DNA of 64,000 nucleotides from Streptomyces rhizosphaerihabitans. Its GTDB lineage: Bacteria; Actinomycetota; Actinomycetes; Streptomycetales; Streptomycetaceae. The notes under the pieces were generated by a model. That model was not told the DNA's origin. It did no database searches and worked only from the letters and a program-made list of their open reading frames with translations. Made by a program: the position numbers and the translations under genes. This document shows, piece by piece, positions 1 to 7,400 of the stretch; the stretch's first letter is position 1, and the number at the start of each line of letters is the position of its first letter. Location: the NCBI RefSeq assembly GCF_025399795.1, contig NZ_JAODTZ010000021.1:86367-150366 (forward strand). Direction: 5' to 3'.

Positions 1-120
1 CGCCGGTCAGCGGCTCGGCGCAGGTCGCCCCGCCGGACAGCGGCGCGCCGCAGGTCGTCCCGCCGGTCAGCGGCTCGGCGCAGGTCGTCCCGCCGGTCGA
101 GCGTTCGGCGCCGGGCGTCC
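1..120. repeat. 30-bp tandem repeat, four units, at window edge
   Basis: Units lie at 1-30, 31-60, 61-90 and 91-120. Units 1 and 3 differ at one base, unit 2 at a few, and unit 4 is the most diverged. The unit length is a multiple of three, and the TetR frame on the minus strand ends inside unit 3, so the repeat encodes the Pro/Ala/Arg-rich tail of that protein. The array touches the window edge and may continue outside it. Confidence 0.85.
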
Positions 121-717
121 GGGGCCGCGCAGTGCCTGCCGCAGCTGCGGGCTCACGAAGCGGACCACTTCATCGGCCGTCATGGAAACGATCGGCTCCA
201 GGCGCAGCAGATAGCGGGTGGCGATCAGCCCGGCGACCACGGTGGTGAACGAGGCGGCGCGCTGCCGGGCCTCCCGGCCCTGCACGAGGCCCGCGATCCG
301 GTCCACGATCTCGCGCTCGACCGCCTCTTTGACCAGCCCGCCGAGCGAGTCGTCGTCGATCGCGCTCTTCAGCATCGCGAGCAGGGGCGGGCCCGTCACG
401 GGATCGTCCCAGACGGCGAGGACCTGCCGGATGACGCGTTCGGGGAACGTGCTGAGGTCCCCTTCCGCCACGACTCGCGCGAGGACTTCGGCCGGGTTCG
501 CGCCCAGCGCCAGAGCGGCGCCGAACAGCCCCTTCTTGGACCCGAAGTAGTAGCTGATCAGAGCGAGATCGACCTCGGCCTCACCTGCGATGGACCGCAG
601 GGTCACCGCGTGATAGCCGTCTTCGAGAAAACGGCGCCGTGCGACGTCCAGGATCGCGACCCGGGTGTCCGGACCTCCCGGCCGGCGTCCGCGCCGCGGT
701 CCGGATTTATTCATCAC
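67..717 (-). CDS. TetR-family transcriptional regulator
   Basis: A 216-residue protein with an N-terminal TetR DNA-binding domain at about residues 17-63; the helix-turn-helix reads LRSIAGEAEVDLALISYYF, followed by GSKKGLF. The rest is the helical ligand-binding and dimerisation domain, with no recognisable ligand signature. The last 17 or so residues are Pro/Ala/Arg-rich and encoded by the 30-bp tandem repeat, so the natural C-terminus may vary between strains. The N-terminus is basic (RRGRRPGGPDTR). The gene diverges from a secreted-protein gene, which is the only visible target candidate. Confidence 0.9.
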   Translation of the reverse strand: MMNKSGPRRGRRPGGPDTRVAILDVARRRFLEDGYHAVTLRSIAGEAEVDLALISYYFGSKKGLFGAALALGANPAEVLARVVAEGDLSTFPERVIRQVLAVWDDPVTGPPLLAMLKSAIDDDSLGGLVKEAVEREIVDRIAGLVQGREARQRAASFTTVVAGLIATRYLLRLEPIVSMTADEVVRFVSPQLRQALRGPGRPAPNARPAGRPAPSR

Positions 718-933
718 GGACGAATTCTAGAGCGGCGGCGCGTACGGGAGCCCCCGCGAGACGGGGTGGACCAGTGCGTTCCGGTCCGTTCCGGTCCGAT
801 CCGACGCCGGGCACTTCTCACGAAATGGTGTCGTTAATCCGTATGAGTGGTACATCACACGCCAAAGCCGTAGCGTCGAGACAGAGCCGACACGCTGACG
901 GCCACATGACAGAGCGTCCCGCACGGAGCTGAT

Positions 934-1389
934 ATGCGCAGAAACTCAATCCGGACCGCGATCACCGTCTGCGCGGCCGCGTCGCTGACAGCAGTGATGG
1001 GGACCGCGTCCGCCGCCCCCGCGGCCTCGCACGCCGCGAAGCAGCGGCAGACGACCCCGGTGCTCGTGGACTGCTTCTGGCACCCGGATGTGCGCCCCGC
1101 CGACTTCATCCTGGCCTGCGGCGACGGCAACAGCCGCCTCGTCTCACTGCACTGGTCGCACTGGAACCAGAACTCCGCGATCGCCGAGGGCGTCAACATG
1201 GTGAACGACTGCAAGCCGTACTGCGCGGCGGGCAAGTTCCACTCGTACCCGGTCGTCGTCCTCCTGGACCACCCGCAGCAGTGGAAGAAGAAGCCGCAGC
1301 TGCAGCACTACTCGCAGATGACGCTGGTGTACACCCACGACCGGCCGGTCGGGTACGCGCACACGGTCACCTATCCGCTGTGGAACTGA
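934..1389 (+). CDS. Small secreted protein
   Basis: A 151-residue protein that begins with a basic n-region (MRRNSIRT), a hydrophobic core and an Ala-rich cleavage region (ASAAPA) near residues 26-29, a standard Sec signal peptide. The mature part of about 120 residues holds four Cys (in DCFWHP, LACGDG and DCKPYCAAG), probably two disulfides, plus several Trp and Tyr. The pattern resembles small exported proteins common in Streptomyces. No enzymatic motif is visible and the function is not assigned. Confidence 0.8.
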   Translation: MRRNSIRTAITVCAAASLTAVMGTASAAPAASHAAKQRQTTPVLVDCFWHPDVRPADFILACGDGNSRLVSLHWSHWNQNSAIAEGVNMVNDCKPYCAAGKFHSYPVVVLLDHPQQWKKKPQLQHYSQMTLVYTHDRPVGYAHTVTYPLWN

Positions 1390-1532
1390 GGCCCGCCCAC
1401 GGCGGACCGGGCACAGTGCGCTGACGGAGCCGGCCCGAGGCCGCTCCGGGGTCACCGCGAACCGACGCTCGCGCCGGACTCGTCGACGGTGGACGTCACG
1501 GTGGAGCCCACGGCCGTAGAAACAGGTACAAA

Positions 1533-2735
1533 ATGGGGCATGTGGGTAACCGGCGCATGTCAATGGACCGTCTCGTGGAGCAACCGTCGGGCCGCGGTCT
1601 GGTGGCGATCCCGCTCGCGTTGATCGTCGTGATCACCTTGGTGGACATCCGCTCCCCCACCGACGTCCACCTGGGCCCGCTGCTGGTCATCGCGCCGACC
1701 CTCACCGCCTCGCTCGCGGGCCCCATGCTGACGGCCCTGGTCGGCGCACTGGCCGTGGCCGCCCAGGTGGTCATCGCCGTCCTGCACGGCGGCATCGGCA
1801 CCACCAATCACATCGCGCAGCTCATCGCCCTGGTGGTGCTCTCCGCGCTGGTGGTGTTCGTCTGCCATGTACGGGAGCGGCGCGCCCGGGAGCTGGTGCG
1901 GGCACGCTCGGTCGCCGAGACCGCGCAGCGGGTTCTGCTGCGGCCCCCGCCACGCCGGATCGGCCCGCTGCGTGTGGCCTGGCTGTATCTGGCCGCCGAG
2001 GACGACACCCAGATCGGTGGCGACCTGTTCGCGGTCACCCGCGCCGCCGACTCGTCCACCCGCGTCATCATCGGCGACGTCCGGGGCAAGGGACTGGCCG
2101 CCATCGGTGAGGCATCGGTGGTGCTCGGCGCCTTCCGGGAGGGGGCCCACCGGTACGCCACCCTGCCGGAACTGACCGCGGCCCTGGAGGTGAGCGTGTG
2201 CCGGGACCTGGACGAGGTGGCCGACACCGAGCACGACCCGGGCGAGCACTTCATCACCGCGCTCGTCCTCGACATCCCCGACGACGGCACGCAGGTCGAG
2301 ATGATCAACTGCGGCCACCCGCCGCCCCTGCTCCTGCGCGATCGGTTGGTCACCGTCCTGCACGCGCGGCACCCCGTGCCCCCGCTGGGCATGTGCGAGC
2401 TGCCCGCGGCCAGCCACCGCACCGATCCGTTCGCCTTCGAGGCCGGCGACTTCCTGCTGCTGTACACCGACGGCGTGATCGAGGCCCGCTCCCCGGAAGG
2501 AACCTTCTACCCCCTGGCCGAGCGGGTCGCCACCTTTCCCGCCTCCAGCCCCGACACCCTGCTGCGCCTGATCCACGACGACCTCGTACGTCATATCGGC
2601 GACCAACCCGGTGACGACGCCGCCTTCCTGGTCATCGAGCGCACCGCCTCCCACCACCTCCACCTCCCCCACCGTCCGCTGGACGGCCACCACAGGCTCC
2701 GCGCCGACGGATCGCCGCCCCCCGCGCAACGCTGA
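1533..2735 (+). CDS. Membrane-anchored SpoIIE-type PP2C phosphatase
   Basis: A 400-residue protein. The first 110 or so residues contain about four membrane segments (around 23-40, 48-62, 63-80 and 92-108). A short linker leads into a PPM/SpoIIE phosphatase domain (about 145-370) with metal-binding aspartates in IGGDLFAV and IGDVRGKGL, the NCGHPPPLLL motif, the LYTDGVIEA motif and the C-terminal GDDAAFLV motif. Such enzymes usually dephosphorylate STAS anti-anti-sigma proteins; two STAS genes occur 53-60 kb downstream, but no direct link is shown. An alternative start is the ATG at 1557. A 16-bp tandem repeat begins at the stop codon. Confidence 0.9.
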   Translation: MGHVGNRRMSMDRLVEQPSGRGLVAIPLALIVVITLVDIRSPTDVHLGPLLVIAPTLTASLAGPMLTALVGALAVAAQVVIAVLHGGIGTTNHIAQLIALVVLSALVVFVCHVRERRARELVRARSVAETAQRVLLRPPPRRIGPLRVAWLYLAAEDDTQIGGDLFAVTRAADSSTRVIIGDVRGKGLAAIGEASVVLGAFREGAHRYATLPELTAALEVSVCRDLDEVADTEHDPGEHFITALVLDIPDDGTQVEMINCGHPPPLLLRDRLVTVLHARHPVPPLGMCELPAASHRTDPFAFEAGDFLLLYTDGVIEARSPEGTFYPLAERVATFPASSPDTLLRLIHDDLVRHIGDQPGDDAAFLVIERTASHHLHLPHRPLDGHHRLRADGSPPPAQR

Positions 2736-2838
2736 AGCGGCACAGCCTCGAAGTGGCACAGCCTCGAAGTGGCACAGCCGCAAAGTGGCACAGCCGCAAA
2801 GTGGCACAGCCGCGAAGTGGCACAACCGCGAAGCAGCG
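2734..2838. repeat. 16-bp tandem repeat, six full units plus partial
   Basis: Units start at 2734, 2750, 2766, 2782, 2798 and 2814, with a partial unit from 2830. The consensus is gaagtggcacagccgc with one to three changes per copy. The array overlaps the stop of the PP2C gene and fills the gap before the convergent membrane gene. Confidence 0.92.
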
Positions 2839-2932
2839 CGACACCGAGGCGGCAGCGCCGAAGCGACTTCGCACCCGGCGAAGGGGAGAGGGGCCCGTTC
2901 AGGCCTCCGTGACCGTCAGGCCTATGTGGCAG

Positions 2933-3529
2933 TCAGGCAGCGGCCCGCTCGCGGCCGTGCCGTGCGGCGTACTCGTCCGGGTAGCGCTCGGTGAACCGGA
3001 CGGCGAGGACCAGAAGGGCCACCGGGATGACCCAGTTCAGCCAGTCCGAGGAGCCCTCGGTGTGGACGGCGACGAGACCGAGTACGGCGATCACCACGAA
3101 GACGCCGCCCCAGACCGCCGTGAGGACGCGGTTGATGTGCCGGAACGCGGGCGAGTCCCAGTACTCGCGCGGCGTCGACTCACGAGCGTACTGAGCCGTG
3201 AACGGATCGAACGCGAGGGAGACGAGGGCCACCACGGCGATCACACCGTTCGCCACCACCTGCGCGTAGGTCTCCAGCCAGATGAGGTCGTGCCGGTCCA
3301 CGGCGAGCGCGAGCACGCTGAGGACGGCGAAGAAGACGATGCCCGTGACCTCGAGGATCTTCGGCCGGCCGCGGCGGATGTCACCGAGGTTCAGGACGAC
3401 CGATGCCAGCAGGGCGGCCAGCGCCGCGTACTTCCAGGTACTGGGGCTCGCCACGACATCGAAGATGATCCACGGCGCGAACGCGAAGAAGATGTTGCCC
3501 GTTCGTCCGCCCGGTTCGGTACCTGCCAC
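2933..3529 (-). CDS. Integral membrane protein
   Basis: I chose the GTG at 3529 because a GGGAG ribosome-binding site lies seven bases before it; upstream ATGs at 3616 and 3589 lack one. This gives 198 residues with about five hydrophobic segments (near IFFAFAPWIIFDVVA, AALAALLASVVL, TGIVFFAVLSVLALA, GVIAVVALVSLAF, and a pair in the C-terminal third). The protein ends in a charged tail. No catalytic motif is visible. It is convergent with the PP2C gene and divergent from the FAD hydroxylase. Confidence 0.8.
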   Translation of the reverse strand: MAGTEPGGRTGNIFFAFAPWIIFDVVASPSTWKYAALAALLASVVLNLGDIRRGRPKILEVTGIVFFAVLSVLALAVDRHDLIWLETYAQVVANGVIAVVALVSLAFDPFTAQYARESTPREYWDSPAFRHINRVLTAVWGGVFVVIAVLGLVAVHTEGSSDWLNWVIPVALLVLAVRFTERYPDEYAARHGRERAAA

Positions 3530-3744
3530 TGCGCGTCTCCCGTGGGGGCGGTACGGGGTGGGGCTCGATGCCCCTCCACTCTCGACCATCGTGGCTTCGA
3601 CCTGCTCCGTTCGCATCCGATGAGCCGTCGCGCCCGCAGGCGCACGGGATTCCCGCGCCGGTGCTCGAGTAGCGAGGCCTGTCGCCCCGGGGCCACGATG
3701 GAAGTGATCGACTCGACGCAGGGGGCGTACGCAGGGAGGCTCCC

Positions 3745-5388
3745 GTGGCGCGCACCTTCGGAACCGACGTGGTCGTCGCGGGCGCGGGCCCGGTGGGTCT
3801 CACAGCCGCCGCGGAGCTGCGCAGGCGAGGGGTGCGCTGCCGTATCGTCGACCGGCTTCCGGCACGGCTGCCCTACGCCAAGGCGGTGGGCATCCAGCCG
3901 CGCACGCTGGAGATCTGGGACCACATGGGGCTCGCCCGCACGGCCCTGGAGGCGGCGGTGCCGATGTACGGGCAGCTGGCGTACGTCAACGGCGTCGAAC
4001 AGGCCCGGATCGACCTCGTCCTGCCGCCCGAAGTGCCGTACGGCTTCGCCGCGTTGCCGCAGTACGAGACCGAGCGCGTCCTCGACGGATTCCTCACGCG
4101 GTTCGGGACCGGGATCGAACGGGGCACGGAACTGGTCACGTTCACCCAGGACGACGACGGCGTGACCGTCGCGCTGCGGTCGGCGGCCGGGGCCGAGGAG
4201 GAGCTCAGGGCACGCTACCTGGTGGGCTGCGACGGCGCACACAGCACGGTGCGCAAGCAGTTGGGTCTCACCTTCGAGGGCAGCGCGTTCCCGGAGGAGT
4301 ACATGCTCGGTGACGTGGAGGTGGACTGGGACCTGCCGTCGGGGTACGGGGTACGCGCCATGCACCGGGACGCCGACGGCGAGGTGGACGACCTGCTGGT
4401 GTGCATCCCGCTCCCCGGCCGGGGACGGTACCGGATGTCGATGATGGTCCCGCCCGAACTCTCCGCGGCGGGACGGCGGGACGGGCCGGCCGGGCCGGCC
4501 GACGGTATCGTCCACGGTCTGGAGAACGGACACGCCCCCGCGCTCTCCGACATCCAGGCGGTGCTGGACCGGCTCTCCCCGCAGCCCACGACCGCCTCGT
4601 CCCTGCGCTGGTCCTCCGTGTTCCGCATCAGCCACCGGATCGTCGACCGCTACGGCGAGGGCCGTGTCTTCGTCGCCGGGGACGCGGCGCACATCCACCC
4701 CCCGACCGGCGCCCAGGGCATGAACACCGGTATCCAGGACGCCTGGAACCTGGCCTGGAAGCTCGCCCTCGCCGTCGGAGGCGGCACGCACCGCGACCTG
4801 GCGGCGAGTTACGACGCCGAGCGGCGGCCCGTCGGTGAGGAGGTCGTCGAGCGCACGGTCCGGCACGCCACTCAGGGTGTTCAGGCCGACCGGACCGACC
4901 CGGGGACCATGATGCTGCGCGAGGCCCAACTCCTCGTCGGCTACCGCGGCAGCCCGCTCGTGGACCCGGCGTCCGGGAAACCGGGCCTCCAGCCGGGCGA
5001 CCGGGCACCGGACTGCGGCGGACTCTCGGCGCACATCGCCGCCTTTCCCCTGCGCCTGTACGACCTCCTGCGCGACCGAGGGCACGTCCTGCTGCTGTAC
5101 GGGGACGGCGAGCGGGGCACGCGACTCGCCGACGCGGCGGGGGAGATCTCCGGGGGACGCGTGGACACGTGCGTGATCCGGCCCGCCGGCACCTCGACCG
5201 AGACCTCCGGCCCACCGGTGTACGTCGACACACTCGGCGAATTCGCCCGTCTCTACGAGGTCTCCGACGGAGTGACGGCCTTCCTGGTCCGCCCGGACGG
5301 GTACATCGGTGCCCGCCTCTCCCCACCGACGGCGGCGCGGCTGACGGCCCACCTCGCCCGCACGTTCGCCCCGAACGCCGGGACGTAG
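3745..5388 (+). CDS. FAD-dependent aromatic monooxygenase (PheA/TfdB type)
   Basis: A 547-residue flavoprotein hydroxylase. Visible motifs are the Rossmann GAGPVGL at about residues 12-18, the DG motif in LVGCDGAHSTVRKQLG (about 157-172), and the GD motif region GDAAHIHPPTGAQGMNTG (about 312-329). A C-terminal thioredoxin-like extension (about 400-547) is usual for phenol-type and polyketide hydroxylases. Such enzymes use NAD(P)H and O2 to hydroxylate aromatic rings. GTG start with AGGGAGG nearby. No polyketide or aromatic-degradation cluster is adjacent, so the substrate is unknown. Confidence 0.92.
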   Translation: MARTFGTDVVVAGAGPVGLTAAAELRRRGVRCRIVDRLPARLPYAKAVGIQPRTLEIWDHMGLARTALEAAVPMYGQLAYVNGVEQARIDLVLPPEVPYGFAALPQYETERVLDGFLTRFGTGIERGTELVTFTQDDDGVTVALRSAAGAEEELRARYLVGCDGAHSTVRKQLGLTFEGSAFPEEYMLGDVEVDWDLPSGYGVRAMHRDADGEVDDLLVCIPLPGRGRYRMSMMVPPELSAAGRRDGPAGPADGIVHGLENGHAPALSDIQAVLDRLSPQPTTASSLRWSSVFRISHRIVDRYGEGRVFVAGDAAHIHPPTGAQGMNTGIQDAWNLAWKLALAVGGGTHRDLAASYDAERRPVGEEVVERTVRHATQGVQADRTDPGTMMLREAQLLVGYRGSPLVDPASGKPGLQPGDRAPDCGGLSAHIAAFPLRLYDLLRDRGHVLLLYGDGERGTRLADAAGEISGGRVDTCVIRPAGTSTETSGPPVYVDTLGEFARLYEVSDGVTAFLVRPDGYIGARLSPPTAARLTAHLARTFAPNAGT

Positions 5389-5435
5389 CGGCCCCCGCCC
5401 GGCGGCCGCGACAGGGCCGCCCCACCTCGACAGGA

Positions 5436-5888
5436 TCAGTCCATCAGCTGGGCCGCGAGGGTCGCGCCGAGTTCCCAGCACGCCTCGATGTCGGCCTTGC
5501 CCGGCTCGCCGGTCACCTTCACCGCCTCGGCCGCACGGCGCCAGCCGAGGCCCGTCGTGATCGACTCGATGCCGCGCACCGCCCCGGTGACGTCGTTCCC
5601 GCCGTGCACGTAGTAGCCGAAGGGGCGCGCGGCCGTCGAGTCCAGGCACGGGTAGTAGACCTGGTCGAAGAAATGCTTCAGCGCGCCCGCCATGTAGCCG
5701 AGGTTCGCCGGGGTGCCGAGCACATAGCCGTCGGCGGCGAGCACATCCGAAGCGGTCGCCTCCAGCGCGGCCCGCCTCACCACCCGGACGCCCTCGATCT
5801 CGGGCGCCGTCGCGCCGGAGACCACGGCTTCGAACAGGGCCTGGCAGTTGGGCGAGGGCGTGTGATGCACGATCAGCAGAGTAGGCAC
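5436..5888 (-). CDS. Flavodoxin-family protein (NADPH-FMN reductase-like)
   Basis: From the GTG at 5888 the protein has 150 residues and begins directly with the first beta strand (PTLLIVHHTPSPN, the FMN-phosphate loop). It continues with DGYVLGTPANLGYMAGALKHF and YYVHGGND, matching the flavodoxin / NAD(P)H:quinone oxidoreductase fold. A longer frame upstream to 6035 is Arg/Ser/Gly-rich and does not look like a real N-terminus. Probably an FMN-dependent reductase. It is convergent with the hydroxylase gene, so co-transcription is excluded. Confidence 0.85.
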   Translation of the reverse strand: MPTLLIVHHTPSPNCQALFEAVVSGATAPEIEGVRVVRRAALEATASDVLAADGYVLGTPANLGYMAGALKHFFDQVYYPCLDSTAARPFGYYVHGGNDVTGAVRGIESITTGLGWRRAAEAVKVTGEPGKADIEACWELGATLAAQLMD

Positions 5889-6093
5889 ACCCCGCACCCT
5901 GCCGCGCCGCCCGCCACCACCGCAAGCACCACCCCGCCGAGCCGACGGACCAGCCGAGGAAGGCTCCCTCGAACCCTCCGCCGCACGCGCAAGGCGTGCG
6001 GGGGCCGGTCGGCCGGCGGGGTCGGCGCAAGACACCCTGAAGAGCTGATAAGCTCATTTTCGAGCCCGCACCGATCACTCGGTGACGAGCCCG

Positions 6094-6166
6094 GCGTTGG
6101 TGGTCCAAGGAAAGACGCCCCGCTTCCTGCGGGGAAATGCAGGTGCAAGGCCTGCCCGGCGCTCCA
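6094..6166 (+). tRNA. tRNA-Gly(UCC)-like RNA with atypical loops
   Basis: The stretch folds completely as a tRNA. Acceptor GCGTTGG (6094-6100) pairs with CCGGCGC (6156-6162) with two G-U pairs. The D arm is GTC-CAAGGAAA-GAC, the anticodon arm CCCCG-CTTCCTG-CGGGG, and the T arm GCAGG-TGCAAGG-CCTGC. T73 and CCA (6164-6166) are encoded. The anticodon reads TCC, and G1-C72, C2-G71, G3-C70, C35, C36 and U73 are the known glycine identity set. Odd points: T37-G38 instead of purines in the anticodon loop, G instead of T at position 55 of the T loop, a three-pair D stem and a four-base variable loop. A small hairpin (6069-6084) precedes it and a strong terminator follows. It may be a special-purpose glycine tRNA, a decayed one, or another four-way-junction RNA. 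Confidence 0.6.
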
Positions 6167-6167
6167 C

Positions 6168-6206
6168 AAGCACCGCCTCCGGTCATACCGGAGGCGGTGC
6201 TTTTTT
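6168..6206 (+). terminator. Strong intrinsic terminator
   Basis: A perfect 16-bp stem (6168-6183 with 6187-6202), three-base loop CAT, then T-run to 6206. It lies two bases after the CCA of the tRNA-like gene and so marks the 3' end of that short transcript. Confidence 0.92.
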
Positions 6207-6232
6207 GTGGCCCGAAAGCCGGGCGTTCACCG

Positions 6233-7036
6233 TCAGCGCCCCCGCAGCCCCGCGCTGATCGTCCTTCCCGCGCGCTGGACCACATCGGCGAGGCGGTCCA
6301 GCCGGTGCCCGGCATCGGTGACGGCGGACAGTGCCGCCACCGTGGCACCGCCCGGACCCTTCAGCGGCACGGCCACACAGCACACGCCCGTCACCAGCTC
6401 CTCGCGGTCGAAGGCGACGCCCTCCTCCCGGATGACGGCCGCCTCGCGGTGCCAGGTGGCGGGCTGCGGGCCCAGCGGCAGCCGGGGAGGGGCCCCGGCG
6501 ACCAGAACCTTGCCCGCCGCGGTGAACCACGGCCACACCACGTCGAGGCGCAGCTGATCGCGTACGGCGTCAGGGGCGCCGGCGGTCCAGTCCAGGACCA
6601 GCGTCTGCCCCTCCCGCAGCACGTTGACCCCGACCATCGCGCCGGTCATCTGCGCCAGTCGGCGGGCCGACTCCCAGGTGGCCGCCCTGAGCCCGGGGTG
6701 CGGCTGCCACCGCTGACCGAGCCGGAAGAGCCTCGGCCCCATCCGGTAACCGCCGGCACACCGCTCCACCGCTCCCAGGTCCACCAGTTGCTCCAACAGC
6801 CGGTAGGCGGTGGTCTTGGGCAGGCCGCAGTCCGCCCCCAGCCGGGTCAGACCCGCCACCTGAACCCGCTCCAACGCTCCCAACAACGCGAAGGCGCCCT
6901 CCAGTACGCTCCGTCCGCCGGTGTCCGCGGACGGCACGGCGACCGGCACGGCCGAACGGTCCGCGGGCCGTGGCGGGTACCTGTCCGAACCCCTCGTACC
7001 GGCTGTCTCCGTGCGTCGCCTCTCATGCGTGTCCAT
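6233..7036 (-). CDS. IclR-family transcriptional regulator
   Basis: A 267-residue protein. After a disordered N-terminus of about 40 residues comes the winged helix (RSVLEGAFALLGALERVQ, then GLPKTTAYRLLEQLVDLG at about residues 71-88). The IclR effector-binding domain follows (about 110-265), including TGAMVGVNVLREGQTLV, WPWFTAAGKVLVAG and FDREELVTGVCCVAVPL. It is divergent from the SARP regulator gene with 364 bp between them, so it may regulate that gene or itself. The ligand is not identifiable. Confidence 0.9.
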   Translation of the reverse strand: MDTHERRRTETAGTRGSDRYPPRPADRSAVPVAVPSADTGGRSVLEGAFALLGALERVQVAGLTRLGADCGLPKTTAYRLLEQLVDLGAVERCAGGYRMGPRLFRLGQRWQPHPGLRAATWESARRLAQMTGAMVGVNVLREGQTLVLDWTAGAPDAVRDQLRLDVVWPWFTAAGKVLVAGAPPRLPLGPQPATWHREAAVIREEGVAFDREELVTGVCCVAVPLKGPGGATVAALSAVTDAGHRLDRLADVVQRAGRTISAGLRGR

Positions 7037-7400
7037 CGACTCGTCACACTCCCCCGATCACTTCCCCGTGTGCGGTCCGGAGGCCGGCCGTCCGTGCGAC
7101 ACACGCACCCGGCCGCCCCGGGCCGGTCATGCCCGGAGCGGTCCGTCCGACGGTCCCGGTCCGCGGTCATGGCCGCGGGCCGGGGCCGGGCACGTGGACA
7201 CGGGCCCGGCTCTCCCGTCCTGCGCGGCACTTCACTGCCGATCTCGCCTCTTCCGCACCACGGCGGTCGCGGGCATATGCGATTCCGCCGCGCCACCAGC
7301 GTGGCCTCCGAGCGTGGGTCGCAACGTTGTCGATAGCTTGTCGCCCAGCACTTGCGGATGCGCGACGGTGAAGGGCGATCTGCACGGGGGTGCGGACATC
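7037..7400. promoter_or_regulatory. Divergent IclR/SARP intergenic region
   Basis: A 364-bp non-coding stretch between two divergent regulator genes. It must hold both promoters. I see no convincing -35/-10 pair or long dyad, only GC-rich short repeats. An alternative SARP start (GTG at 7368) lies within it. Confidence 0.4.

Noticed and set aside
5889..6035. N-terminal extension of the flavodoxin gene
   Set aside because: Arg/Ser/Gly-rich stretch without homology to the family; the flavodoxin fold starts directly at GTG 5888.
6030..6166. Cobalamin riboswitch as alternative for the tRNA-like RNA
   Set aside because: A GGTGCAAG-type stem-loop is present, but the conserved B12-box and the order of helices are absent, there is no downstream gene on the same strand, and the acceptor-stem closure with CCA fits a tRNA better.
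3391..6348. 985-residue open frame on the minus strand
   Set aside because: Antisense shadow of the FAD hydroxylase, flavodoxin and IclR genes; Arg/Gly/Pro-rich without domain motifs.
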